The position numbers were made by a program, and so were the translations under genes. Source: Aerophototrophica crusticola (GTDB lineage: Bacteria; Pseudomonadota; Alphaproteobacteria; Azospirillales; Azospirillaceae). Taken from it: DNA of 54,638 bases. How positions within the stretch are numbered: the stretch's first letter is position 1; each line of letters begins with the position of its first letter. The notes below the pieces were generated by a model. The model was not told the DNA's origin. It did not search any database and saw only the letters and a list, made by a program, of their open reading frames with translations. The stretch is from the NCBI GenBank assembly GCA_001939945.1, contig MOEB01000029.1:1-54638 (forward strand). Direction: 5' to 3'. This document shows positions 9,201 through 16,586 of the stretch, one piece after another.

Positions 9201-9441
9201 TGTGGAGCTGTGCTTCCGCCTGGTGCGGAAGGGCCTGTACAACGTCGTGGTCCAGGCGGCGGAGCTGGTGCACCACGAATCCCTCAGCCGCGGCCGGGAC
9301 GAGTTGTCGCCGGAGAAGCGGGCGCGGCTGGAGACGGAGCGGCGGCGGCTCTATGAGACGCACCCCGGCTTCTTCATGCGCGACCCGTTCCACAGCCCGA
9401 ACCTGCACCCAGACAACGTCCATTTCGGCCTGCCGTGCTGA
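6232..9441 (+). CDS. Fused methyltransferase / coiled coil / tandem GT2 glycosyltransferases
   Basis: A 1069-residue multidomain protein. Residues about 40-215 are a class I SAM methyltransferase of the Methyltransf_24 type (FVELGTHKGDSY near 64-75, DLLHIDGLHTYEAV near 146). Residues about 273-413 are a long, charged Ala/Glu/Arg-rich coiled coil with repeated LHGE and AERD units. A linker STTWRATGALRGAL follows, as in other multidomain surface-glycan transferases. The first GT2 domain starts near 543 (RFSIVVPVYD, with FLDHDDE near 630), the second near 795 (SIIIPSKNNG, FLNDDTE near 885, EYDWIAVTGACLM). The start is the ATG at 6232, 50 bp after the exporter ATPase. This order suggests one polypeptide that both extends and methyl-caps an exported glycan, with the coiled coil as spacer. 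The roles are inferred; the domains are clear. Confidence 0.85.
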   Translation: MNAIQSIRDFQAEPEGMGLGLALSMLAQHPVMLRTPERLTDVPSWHPHIPFAFWCIDALRPRLFVELGTHKGDSYSAFCQAVALVGADTLCYAVDTWQGDPQAGLYGDEVFKELAAYHGPRFDRFSNLVRSTFDDALPYFADGSVDLLHIDGLHTYEAVRHDFETWLPKLSPRGVILFHDTNVREREFGVWRLWEELSGRYPSFHFPHGHGLGVLAVGPEAPAAIRRLTDAPAAEQAGVVKLFHRLGRGLLAEGRFALLARGIDEAEARRLAEVGARDAAIAQLHGEAAHLHGEIARRDAELAGRDDALAQLRAERDSALRQAQAEADALRAQVAERDGALAKAALEVQTYRAEAEGLRASLAGGQPGADLAQAAEDLRRELSQAQRRAEDLQRRLDQLTSVHFEAVRRLHEIEGSTTWRATGALRGALSRLPPSLRQNARRGMKAVWWAATPHKIPERLRFMRDRARAAGPQPAAPGVPAPQPTHLSFTPAPEARDADGRALPAHRSGSYALVPDPCGYVYVPPRRPDDLDARLAALPVRPRFSIVVPVYDTPADLLGKLLASVQAQWYPDWELILVDDCSPREATRDEMRAIGDVRVKCHFLTENKGISGATNEALARATGDFIVFLDHDDELTEDCLYELAVCIGREDPDFIYSDEDKIAPDGRFTEPFFKPDWSPDTMMSTMYTCHVSCVRRSLAEEVGGLRSKFDGAQDYDFILRVVEKTDRIAHVPKVLYHWRVIPASVAADLAAKPYAVEAARLARVTALERRGLEGTLEPVPQIPGHYRVNYKPRGNPLVSIIIPSKNNGKVLRQCVDSINAKSSHANRELVILDNGSTERETVAYLEGLKGRPGVTVIRHDAPFNFSEINNIGARHSKGDILLFLNDDTEVLTPDWLERMAGYAQLPHVGAVGAKLVYPNTRSIQHAGILNLAAGPGHAFLQGHADAPGYFARALLEYDWIAVTGACLMMERAKFEAVGGFDESFPVAYNDVELCFRLVRKGLYNVVVQAAELVHHESLSRGRDELSPEKRARLETERRRLYETHPGFFMRDPFHSPNLHPDNVHFGLPC

Positions 9442-9557
9442 GCCGGCAGGAAGCCTTCCGCGGCCCGAAGCCCGGCATCCCGACCCTGCGGCAGGCCCCC
9501 GTGGCCCCGCGGCCGGCGCTGCCCGGCAGGGTCCCCCCGGAACCAGGAACCGGCCCC

Positions 9558-11333
9558 ATGTTGCGCGACCTGCACGCCGCCATCGACCGTGCCGACGCCG
9601 TTTCGTTCGACGTGTTCGACACCCTGTTCGTCCGGCCGCTCTGTGACCCGGAGGACCTGTTCGACCTGGTGGGGGCCCGTTTCGGGCTGAAGGATTTCCG
9701 CCGGATCCGCCAGGAAGCCCAGGCCGAGGCCTTCCGCGAGATGCACCGGGCCGGGCGGAACGAGATCACCCTGGACGGCATCTATGCCTGCTTCCCCGAC
9801 CTGCCGGTGCCGACGGAGGTGCTGAAGCAGGCGGAGCTGGAGATGGAACTGGCCCTGACCCGGCCGAACCCGGAACTGGCGGAGCTGTTCGCCACCCTGG
9901 TCGCCTCCGGGCGCAAGCCGGTCGTCCTGACCTCCGACATGTACCTGCCGGCGAGCTTCTTCACGGCCCTGCTGGAGCGGCACCGCCTGCCCGCGGTACC
10001 GGCCTACATCTCCGCAGACCGGGACGCCACCAAGCGCGACCGCGGGGAGCTGTTCGAGATCGTGGCCCGGGGCCTGGGGCTGGCCCCCGGCCGCATCCTG
10101 CATGTGGGCGACAACGCCTTCAGCGACATCCAGCAGGGGCGGGCCAAGGGTTTCGACACCTGGCATTACCGGGCCCGGCGGCAACCGGCACAGTCCAAGC
10201 GCCCGTCCCTCTCCGCCTCCATGGCGGCGGGGCTGGTGCGGACCTATGGGGAGCCGACATCGGCCCAGGGCTTCTATGACCTGGGCTTCCGCCGGGGCGG
10301 GCCCGCGGCGGCGGCGCTGCTGGGCTGGGTCGGGCACCAGGCGGCGGCAGACCGGGTGGACATGCTGCTGTTCATCAGCCGGGACGGCTATGTGCTGGAG
10401 CGTATGGCGCGCGCCGGGAAGGTGCAGGGCCTGCCGCCCTATCACTACTTCAAGGGCTCCCGGGTGGCCTTCACCCTTGCGGCCACGGACGAGGGCAACT
10501 ATGCCGCCCAGGTGCCGGCCCTGCTGGCGGGTGCCGACGGTTTGGCGCCGCTGGAGGTGCTGGAGCGGATCGGCGTCACGCCCCCGGACGACGGGGTGAT
10601 GGAGGCGTTGGGCCTGGGGCCGACGGAGGTGCTGCGACCCGGCGGCCTGGACCGGATGGCCGCCTTCATGGCGGCATACCGGGCGGAGGTGCTGAAGGTC
10701 TGCCGCCGCACCCGGGCCTGCCTGTTCCAGTACCTGCTGGACCTGGGGGTCCGGCCCGGGATGCGGCTGGGCCTGGTGGACGTGGGCTGGAACGGGACCA
10801 CCCAGGACACGCTGGCCCAGGCCCTGCCCAAGCTGATGTCGGTTGAGCTTGTCGGCTATTATCTGTGCCTGGCGGAGACGCCGGAGTGCCGGGAGCGGCG
10901 CAGGCGTTTGGACATGCGGGCGCTGCTGTCCGCCGGAACGGTGCCGGCCGGGATGCTGGATAAGGTCTATGCCAACCGGGTCGTGGCAGAGATCCTGTTC
11001 TCCGCCCCCCATGGCAGCGTGATCGGCTATGAGCGCGCGCCTGGCGGGGGCGTCCGCCCCCTGGAGGACCCCGGGAGGCGCCGGGGGGAGGACTGGCGGA
11101 AAGTTTCCGACGAGATCGTGCGCGGGGTGGAGGATTTCTGGGACGGGTTCCGGGAGACCTGCGCCGCGGCCCGCTTCACCCCCGACCCGTTGGACCTGTG
11201 CACCCCCTTGCTGGACCTGCTCACCGGCATGGACGACCAGATGGCGGGCCTGCTGGCAACCGTGAAGAACTTCGACACCTGGGCTCAGTCCCGGCACCGC
11301 GACCGTAGCCTGCGGGAATATCTGACGATCTGA
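9558..11333 (+). CDS. HAD-superfamily hydrolase-like protein of polysaccharide loci (COG5610 type)
   Basis: A 591-residue protein. The N-terminal third is a HAD-like fold: motif I SFDVFDTLFVRP at about 17-28, motif II VVLTSDMY near 122, and motif III/IV ILHVGDNAFSDIQQG near 182. The residue two after the presumed nucleophile Asp18 is Phe, not Asp as in typical HAD phosphatases, so phosphatase activity is uncertain. The C-terminal part (about 215-591) has no family I can name, but this architecture recurs among proteins encoded beside O-antigen and capsule glycosyltransferases. I chose the ATG at 9558, preceded by AGGAA; a GTG at 9435 overlapping the previous stop would add a Pro-rich 41-residue leader. 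It is transcribed with the exporter genes, so a role in glycan modification is likely. Confidence 0.72.
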   Translation: MLRDLHAAIDRADAVSFDVFDTLFVRPLCDPEDLFDLVGARFGLKDFRRIRQEAQAEAFREMHRAGRNEITLDGIYACFPDLPVPTEVLKQAELEMELALTRPNPELAELFATLVASGRKPVVLTSDMYLPASFFTALLERHRLPAVPAYISADRDATKRDRGELFEIVARGLGLAPGRILHVGDNAFSDIQQGRAKGFDTWHYRARRQPAQSKRPSLSASMAAGLVRTYGEPTSAQGFYDLGFRRGGPAAAALLGWVGHQAAADRVDMLLFISRDGYVLERMARAGKVQGLPPYHYFKGSRVAFTLAATDEGNYAAQVPALLAGADGLAPLEVLERIGVTPPDDGVMEALGLGPTEVLRPGGLDRMAAFMAAYRAEVLKVCRRTRACLFQYLLDLGVRPGMRLGLVDVGWNGTTQDTLAQALPKLMSVELVGYYLCLAETPECRERRRRLDMRALLSAGTVPAGMLDKVYANRVVAEILFSAPHGSVIGYERAPGGGVRPLEDPGRRRGEDWRKVSDEIVRGVEDFWDGFRETCAAARFTPDPLDLCTPLLDLLTGMDDQMAGLLATVKNFDTWAQSRHRDRSLREYLTI

Positions 11334-11593
11334 GGGCGGGGTATGCCGAGCCGGTGCCCCCGTGGGATGATGCCCGACATTCGTGAGCCGGTCATGATCA
11401 ATGCCATATCCCGAATGGCTAGACGCAAGTCGCCATGTACATTACTTCAGTGGCAATGCCTGGGTATGATTTACGAGTTACCTCTTAATGGGTGCCCGGG
11501 CGGTCGCTTGTCTTGGGGATGACAATTGGATAGTGGTTGCGGGCCGTGTCAATGCTGCATGGCAACCTTGGTGCCCGCATCAGCAGAGCCGAG

Positions 11594-12451
11594 ATGAGCA
11601 ACTATTCCGAAGGCGTCGGCCCGGCCGGCCCGGACCGGCAGGGGGCTTGGCGGTCCCCGGTGTTCCTGGCGGGGACCCGTGGCGGGCCCGCCATCACTCC
11701 CGCGGCGCCCCAGGCCCTGGAAGCGGCAGCCGTGGACAAGGCGGACCGGCTTCTGATCATCGTCCCTTGCCTGAACGAGGCGGAGTCCATCGGCCGGCTG
11801 TTGGGCGAACTGGCGGAGCAGGCCCCGTTCGCCGACGTGCTGGTGGTGGATGACGGGTCCACTGACGACACGCACCTGATGGTGACGGCCCCGGCCCGCG
11901 CCGTGCGGTTGCCGGTGAACCTGGGCATCGGCGGGGCCGTGCAGACCGGGATCAAATATGCGGAGCGGAACGGCTATGGCCGCTGCCTGCAGGTGGACGG
12001 CGATGGACAGCACCCGCCCGGGGAGGTCCGCCGCCTGATGGCCGCCATGGACAAGGGGGGCGCCCAGCTCGTGATCGGGTCGCGCTACTTGACGGGGGAG
12101 GGGTTCCAGTCCTCGGCCATGCGCCGCCTGGGCGGCCGGGTGATCGGGCTGGCGCTGCGTTCCTGCTTCGGCGGGCGGCGGCGGGTCAGCGACCCCACCA
12201 GCGGCTTCCGCCTGATGGACCGGCGGGCCATCGAGTTCTTCGCCCGCCATTACCCCACGGACTTCCCCGAACCCATCTCCATCGCCTGGGCCCTGGCCCG
12301 CGGGATGCGGGTGGAGGAGGTTCCGGTGCAGATGCGGGAGCGGCAGGGCGGCGTGTCCTCCATCCGGATGATGAAGACCATCTCCTACATGGTGCGGGTG
12401 GTGTCCTACGTGCTGCTTGCCCGGGCGACCATCCTGCCGGGGAGGGCGTGA
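11594..12451 (+). CDS. GT2 glycosyltransferase, polyprenyl-phosphate sugar synthase type
   Basis: A family 2 glycosyltransferase resembling dolichyl-phosphate mannose or glucose synthases, which charge a polyprenyl phosphate with a sugar on the cytoplasmic face. Motifs: LLIIVPCLNEAESIGRLL at the domain start, VLVVDDGSTDDT, the metal-binding CLQVDGDGQHPP, and DPTSGFRLMDR in the acceptor region. There are no C-terminal membrane helices, unlike GtrB-type enzymes. The start is uncertain: ATG 11552, ATG 11594 and GTG 11732 are in frame, and the fold itself begins just after 11732. It is followed, with overlapping stop and start, by a DUF2304 membrane protein, a recurrent partner of such GTs. An AT-richer 260-bp gap upstream (11334-11593) probably carries its promoter. 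Confidence 0.85.
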   Translation: MSNYSEGVGPAGPDRQGAWRSPVFLAGTRGGPAITPAAPQALEAAAVDKADRLLIIVPCLNEAESIGRLLGELAEQAPFADVLVVDDGSTDDTHLMVTAPARAVRLPVNLGIGGAVQTGIKYAERNGYGRCLQVDGDGQHPPGEVRRLMAAMDKGGAQLVIGSRYLTGEGFQSSAMRRLGGRVIGLALRSCFGGRRRVSDPTSGFRLMDRRAIEFFARHYPTDFPEPISIAWALARGMRVEEVPVQMRERQGGVSSIRMMKTISYMVRVVSYVLLARATILPGRA

Positions 12452-12879
12452 GCGTGGCCGAGTACACTTCCGCCCCACAGCTGGTCGCCATCGTCTCGGT
12501 GTTCGCGGCGGCCTACGCCTACTATGTCGTGCAGAAGCTGCGGCGCCGGACCGTGGACCTTTACGATTTCCTGCTGCTGCTGTCCTTGGCCGGGTTGCCG
12601 CTGCTGTTCGTGGCCTGGCCCGGCTTCGCCACCTGGGTGGGGCGGTTCTTCGGCGTGGCGTTGCCACTGACGGTCATGTTCGGCCTGCTGTTCGTGGCCG
12701 TCTTCATCATCCTGCACCGGAGCATCTCCCGCATCCACAAGCTGGAGGTCCGGCTGACCCAGCTCGTCCAGGAGATCGGCCTGATCTCCGGCGAGGACCC
12801 GGCTGGCGGTGCCGTCCCGCCCCGGCCCGGTGCCAAGGCACCCGGAGAGCAGCGGCGGAACGAGTACGAGAAGGTGTGA
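12448..12879 (+). CDS. DUF2304-type small membrane protein
   Basis: A 143-residue protein with three predicted membrane segments (about 10-30, 41-60 and 66-90), then an amphipathic stretch LEVRLTQLVQEIGLI near 100-114 and a charged tail. This layout, with a conserved R-L-QE pattern after the last helix, is what I know as DUF2304. The GTG start overlaps the stop of the preceding polyprenyl-phosphate-sugar-synthase-like GT, so the two are translationally coupled. The family commonly occurs beside DPM1-like GTs and may anchor or regulate them; no biochemical role is assigned here. Confidence 0.75.
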   Translation: MSVAEYTSAPQLVAIVSVFAAAYAYYVVQKLRRRTVDLYDFLLLLSLAGLPLLFVAWPGFATWVGRFFGVALPLTVMFGLLFVAVFIILHRSISRIHKLEVRLTQLVQEIGLISGEDPAGGAVPPRPGAKAPGEQRRNEYEKV

Positions 12880-12886
12880 CCCGGCC

Positions 12887-13243
12887 CTATTGCGCGACCA
12901 TCAGGTAGATGCCGACAGCGATGGCCGCGGAGCCGGCGAACTGTCGGATGCCCAACTCCTCGCCGAAGATCAAGTGGCCCGCCAGGGGCACCAGGGCGAA
13001 GCTCAGCGCCATCAAGGGGTAGACACGGCCCAGCGGCAGGTATTGAAGGATCCAGATCCAGGCCAGTGTCGCCCCGCCATAGATCACGCCGGCCAGCAAC
13101 CCATAAGTCGCCGGCAGGGTCGCGAAGGGCGTGCCGGCCGTCCGCACCGCCTCCGCCGTCAGCTTGAACAGGACCTGGCCCGCCGCGATGGCCACCACGC
13201 AGGCGATGGCGATGGCGTAGTGGCCCATCGAGGCGGATTTCAT
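12887..13243 (-). CDS. Small four-helix SMR/EamA-like transporter (ArnE/ArnF-like)
   Basis: A 118-residue protein with four hydrophobic helices, the size and pattern of half-size drug/metabolite transporters such as SMR proteins and the ArnE/ArnF undecaprenyl-phosphate-aminoarabinose flippase subunits. Recognisable elements are GQVLFKLTAEA in helix 1, ILQYLPLGRVYPLMALSFALV around helix 3 and IFGEELGIRQFAGSAAIAVGI before the last helix. The second in-frame ATG (13243) overlaps the stop of the upstream methyltransferase gene as ATGA, so the pair is coupled; an ATG at 13249 is an alternative. Given the neighbouring polyprenyl-phosphate-sugar enzymes, a lipid-linked sugar flippase is a reasonable hypothesis. 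A drug exporter cannot be excluded. Confidence 0.72.
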   Translation of the reverse strand: MKSASMGHYAIAIACVVAIAAGQVLFKLTAEAVRTAGTPFATLPATYGLLAGVIYGGATLAWIWILQYLPLGRVYPLMALSFALVPLAGHLIFGEELGIRQFAGSAAIAVGIYLMVAQ

Positions 13244-13920
13244 CGGCATCGGATCTGGCAGACATAGAACAGGTTGAAGTCCGGCAGGGGGACCCCCAGG
13301 GGGGACCAGGCCTCTGACACGTCGTCAAAGTAGTAGCGGACAAGGGAGACCAGGTTCCACACGGAATTGATGTGTTCCCGGGCCATCACGTAGTCGTAGT
13401 TCATGCCAAGCCGTTGCGCCCGGCGGCGGGGGCCAAGGTGGCGGCCGGTGCGCCACATCAGGCCGGGGTCGCAGGGAAGCACCAGGGTCATGATCCCGCC
13501 CGGCTTCAATACCCGGTGCCATTCCCGCAGGACGTTGTGGGGATGGGGCAGGTGCTCCAGCACGTGGGTGGCGATCAGCCTGTCCACGCTGTTGTCCGGC
13601 ACGTCCAGTCGCGTCGCGTCCTGCTTCTCGATGGTGACCCGCCCGCGGTGGCCGCCGGAATCGATCTGGCCGAGCATGGTCGGGTTGAAGTCGGTCATGA
13701 CATAGTCGTCGAAGCCGTGGCGGACGAATTTCAGGTGCTCGCCCGTGCCGGCACCCACCTCCAGCACCCGGGAGAAGTGCCTGTCGGGGCCGTAGGGCCG
13801 CTCGGCCAGGGTATGGCTGTGCCGCATCATCGTCCCGACCAGGGACTTGTCATAGTTCAGCTTGCCATAGTTCTCCGCGAAGACGCGGCTGTGCTCTTCA
13901 ATGTCGATGTCCGGGTTCAT
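13240..13920 (-). CDS. Class I SAM-dependent methyltransferase
   Basis: A 226-residue methyltransferase of the Methyltransf_11/25 type. The SAM-binding motif VLEVGAGTGEHLKFV is at about 50-63, VMTDFNPTML follows as the acidic loop that binds the ribose, and LIATHVLEHLPHPHNVLREWHRVLKPGG is the usual post-motif region (about 108-136). No signal peptide or membrane helix is visible. It heads a two-gene minus-strand unit with the small transporter gene, overlapping by an ATGA. Its place among glycan genes suggests methylation of a sugar or lipid-linked intermediate, but the substrate cannot be read from sequence. The 524-bp gap upstream is shared with the divergent membrane-protein gene. Confidence 0.85.
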   Translation of the reverse strand: MNPDIDIEEHSRVFAENYGKLNYDKSLVGTMMRHSHTLAERPYGPDRHFSRVLEVGAGTGEHLKFVRHGFDDYVMTDFNPTMLGQIDSGGHRGRVTIEKQDATRLDVPDNSVDRLIATHVLEHLPHPHNVLREWHRVLKPGGIMTLVLPCDPGLMWRTGRHLGPRRRAQRLGMNYDYVMAREHINSVWNLVSLVRYYFDDVSEAWSPLGVPLPDFNLFYVCQIRCR

Positions 13921-14444
13921 CGCGCTTCCCTTGTGGACCGCCGGCCGGGGGCGGGACGGGCCCTATCCCCGGCCGCGGGGCAATCTGAGGCGTTGGGGTG
14001 GGCCTGGCTGGACGACGGGCCTGCTGCATGCGCGGGGGCTGGGGGCTGCCGGGCAGGTCGGCCCGTAGGCCGGACATCAGGCGGCATGGCGTTCGGCATC
14101 CGGCAGGCCAGGGTCGACCGATCCGGGCGGGCGTCACCGTCCCACCCATGAAGCGGCGGATAGTAACGGCTGGGAAGCGTCACGGGATCGGCAAACATCG
14201 GTTAATCCAGAAGTGGTATTCGATTGCGACATCTGGCCGGCCGGATAGTCTCCAACCACGCCTGTGTAGGGCCGGCGCCCGTTTCCCGAAAGGCACAGGC
14301 AGGTTTGGGTGCCGCCGATGGGCGACACCGGCCATCCTGGGGGCTGCCATGTCGGGACCGGGGTGGGATTGATCTTGGCCGGCTACTTGCCGTATCGCTA
14401 CGCAACCCGGTGGACCCGGGGACCGGTTGCTGGTGGGAAGCTGA
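13921..14444. other. Divergent intergenic region without a recognisable gene
   Basis: This 524-bp gap separates divergent genes. I see no coding segment with a recognisable protein, no tRNA and no strong terminator. A pocket with more A and T occurs around 14160-14230 and is the most likely promoter area; TTGCGA near 14225 followed by a TAGTCT-like element is a weak plus-strand candidate. Confidence 0.4.
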
Positions 14445-16586
14445 ATGAGGCGCGTCGATCCATTCGTCACGGCCGTCACCATGGTGACGGTCCTCTATGT
14501 GGCGCTTGCCCTGTCGCCTTCTTCCTATTCCGTGGTCCTGCACCTGCTTGACGTGCCGGACAAGGGCACCTGGCTGTTCGACCCCCAGCCGATCCGGTCG
14601 GACGAATGGGCGCTGTGGACGCCCCACCTGCAGATCGTGCTGAACAACGGGTTCGAGCGCTTCAATGCCACCTCGCCCTATGGCGAGGACCTGAGGAACC
14701 TGAACGGGCTCCCCCTGTGGGACTGGGCCCTGCTGTTCAAGCCGCAGTTCTGGCCGTTCTTCGTGGTGGACCCGGCCTATGCCTATTCCTTTTCCCACGC
14801 CGCCATCATGGCGGCCTTCGTCATCGGCTACCACCTGCTGTTCCAGGCGCTGGGCTTCGCCCGGCTGTGGGCCGCGGCCCTGTCGCTGCTGCTGTACTTC
14901 ACCTCCGCCTCGCAGTTCTGGTGGACCACCATCGGGCCAGTGATCGGCATCTTCCCCTGGCTGCTGCTGGTGGCGCTGTGGCGGTTCAACCCGGTGCTGA
15001 AGGCCCTGGCCATGGCCTGGGTCGCGACGGCTTGGTTCATGGCCATGCTCTACCCGCCGATCATGGTTTCCCTCGCCTTCGTGGGCGTGGTGCTGCTGGC
15101 GGCGTTCCGGCGCGACGCCCTGCGGCTGGGCAACCTTCTGGCCTGCGGCATCGGCGCGGCCGTGGCGGTGGGCCTGACCTACCTCTACCTGGCCGAGGCG
15201 TTCGCGGCCATGCTCCAGACCATCTACCCGGGCCAGCGGATATCCGCCGGGGGCGACGTCGGCATGGCCCAATGGCTCAGCCACTTCTTCCCCTTCCTGG
15301 TGGTGTGGCTGGACGAGTCCCTGCTGGCGGGCGTCAATGTCTGCGAGGTCTCCACGGGCGGGAGCTGGCTGCCCCTGCTGGCGCTGGTCTTCGTGAACCA
15401 CCGCGCCCTGGCGGAGCGGCTCCGCGCGCCCGGCACGGCAGGCCAGGAGGCGCGGCTGACCGTCTTCGTCCCCCTGGGGGCGGCGCTGCTGGTCAGCGCC
15501 TGGATGATCCTGCCGCTGCCGTCCTGGGCCGGGATGCCGCTGCTGTGGGACCGGGTCCCGCCCGTGCGCATGACCTTCGCCCTGGGGCTGTTGCTGACGG
15601 TGTGCGCGGCTGCGGTGCTGCGGGCGGCCCCCGCGTGCCTGTCCTGGCCGCGCCTGCTGGCGGCGGCCGTCCTTTGCGTGGTGGCGTGGGCGGCTTCGGA
15701 GGCGCTTGTGGCCGGGCGGGAGCAGCCGCGCTGGTCCTTCGCGCTGGTGCTGCTGCCCCTGCTGGGGCTCCTGGCCTGGGCCGCGCCCCGGCTGCACGGC
15801 CAGTTGGCCGCGGCGGGCGTCCTCTGCGTGGCGGCCTCGGCGAACCTGCTGGGGTTTGGCTGGTTCAATCCGGTCCAGTCGGCCAAGCCCATCTTCCACC
15901 GCCCGCCCACCGCCCTGACCGCCACGCTGGACAAGCATCAGGCGGAGCATCCGCAGGGCTGGCTGGTGACCACTGCCCTGCCAGGGGCCGTGCAGAACGG
16001 GCTGGGCTACCGCTCCATCAGCCATATCCTGGTGAGGCCGCAGCTCGACTTCTTCCGCCCGCGCTTCCCCGGCATGGATGACGCGGCCTTCAACCAGGTA
16101 TTCAACCGATTCGCCCACATCCATGCCACCGATGAGGTGGAGGTGCCCATTACCACGCAGGCCGACGTGATCAAGGTGCCGGCCTTCGCCTTCGGCGCGC
16201 CGAGACTGCGGGCGCCGGCCCTGTCGCTGGTGCCGGCCCTGGAGGGGGCGCCGCAGACGGGTGGGGTGGTGGATGCCGTCGTGCCCGGCAACCCGGTGGT
16301 GATCCGGGGCTGGGGCCTGTTCGCCGGGGATGCGGACGGGCGCCGGCTGTCCCTGAGCACCTCCGCCGCCGTCGCCTCAGCCACGGTACATCCAGTCCGG
16401 CGGCCGGACGTGGCCGCTGCCCTGGGCGACCACCGCCTGGGGGAAAGCGGCTTCGAGATCCGGCTGACCCTCAAGGAGGCCGGGGCCCTGCCGGACCTGT
16501 GCCTCGCCTCCGACGACCCGGCCTACGGTTCCCGCCTGCTCGCCCTACCTGCCGGCGGCCCCGCCTGCACGGCGGCGGGGCCCTGA
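14445..16586 (+). CDS. Large polytopic membrane protein, GT-C/YfhO-like, with C-terminal soluble domain
   Basis: A 713-residue integral membrane protein with about ten to twelve hydrophobic segments between residues 8 and 480. A long first loop after helix 1 contains PIRSDEWALWTPHLQIVL; acidic residues in the first periplasmic loop are typical of GT-C enzymes that use polyprenyl-phosphate sugars. Residues about 595-713 form a soluble domain (VVIRGWGLFAGDADGRRL, RRPDVAAALGDHRLGESGF) of a type seen as a C-terminal module in surface-glycan proteins. The ATG at 14445 follows GGGAAG. It lies opposite the DprE2-like gene with no gap: the two stop codons make the hexamer TGATCA at 16584-16589. A sugar transfer or glycolipid assembly role is inferred from fold class and context. 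Confidence 0.65.
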   Translation: MRRVDPFVTAVTMVTVLYVALALSPSSYSVVLHLLDVPDKGTWLFDPQPIRSDEWALWTPHLQIVLNNGFERFNATSPYGEDLRNLNGLPLWDWALLFKPQFWPFFVVDPAYAYSFSHAAIMAAFVIGYHLLFQALGFARLWAAALSLLLYFTSASQFWWTTIGPVIGIFPWLLLVALWRFNPVLKALAMAWVATAWFMAMLYPPIMVSLAFVGVVLLAAFRRDALRLGNLLACGIGAAVAVGLTYLYLAEAFAAMLQTIYPGQRISAGGDVGMAQWLSHFFPFLVVWLDESLLAGVNVCEVSTGGSWLPLLALVFVNHRALAERLRAPGTAGQEARLTVFVPLGAALLVSAWMILPLPSWAGMPLLWDRVPPVRMTFALGLLLTVCAAAVLRAAPACLSWPRLLAAAVLCVVAWAASEALVAGREQPRWSFALVLLPLLGLLAWAAPRLHGQLAAAGVLCVAASANLLGFGWFNPVQSAKPIFHRPPTALTATLDKHQAEHPQGWLVTTALPGAVQNGLGYRSISHILVRPQLDFFRPRFPGMDDAAFNQVFNRFAHIHATDEVEVPITTQADVIKVPAFAFGAPRLRAPALSLVPALEGAPQTGGVVDAVVPGNPVVIRGWGLFAGDADGRRLSLSTSAAVASATVHPVRRPDVAAALGDHRLGESGFEIRLTLKEAGALPDLCLASDDPAYGSRLLALPAGGPACTAAGP

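Noticed and set aside
14202-16124. Minus-strand open frame of 640 codons opposite the GT-C/YfhO-like gene
   Set aside because: Very Gln/His/Arg-rich with no recognisable fold; the plus-strand frame has clean membrane helices.
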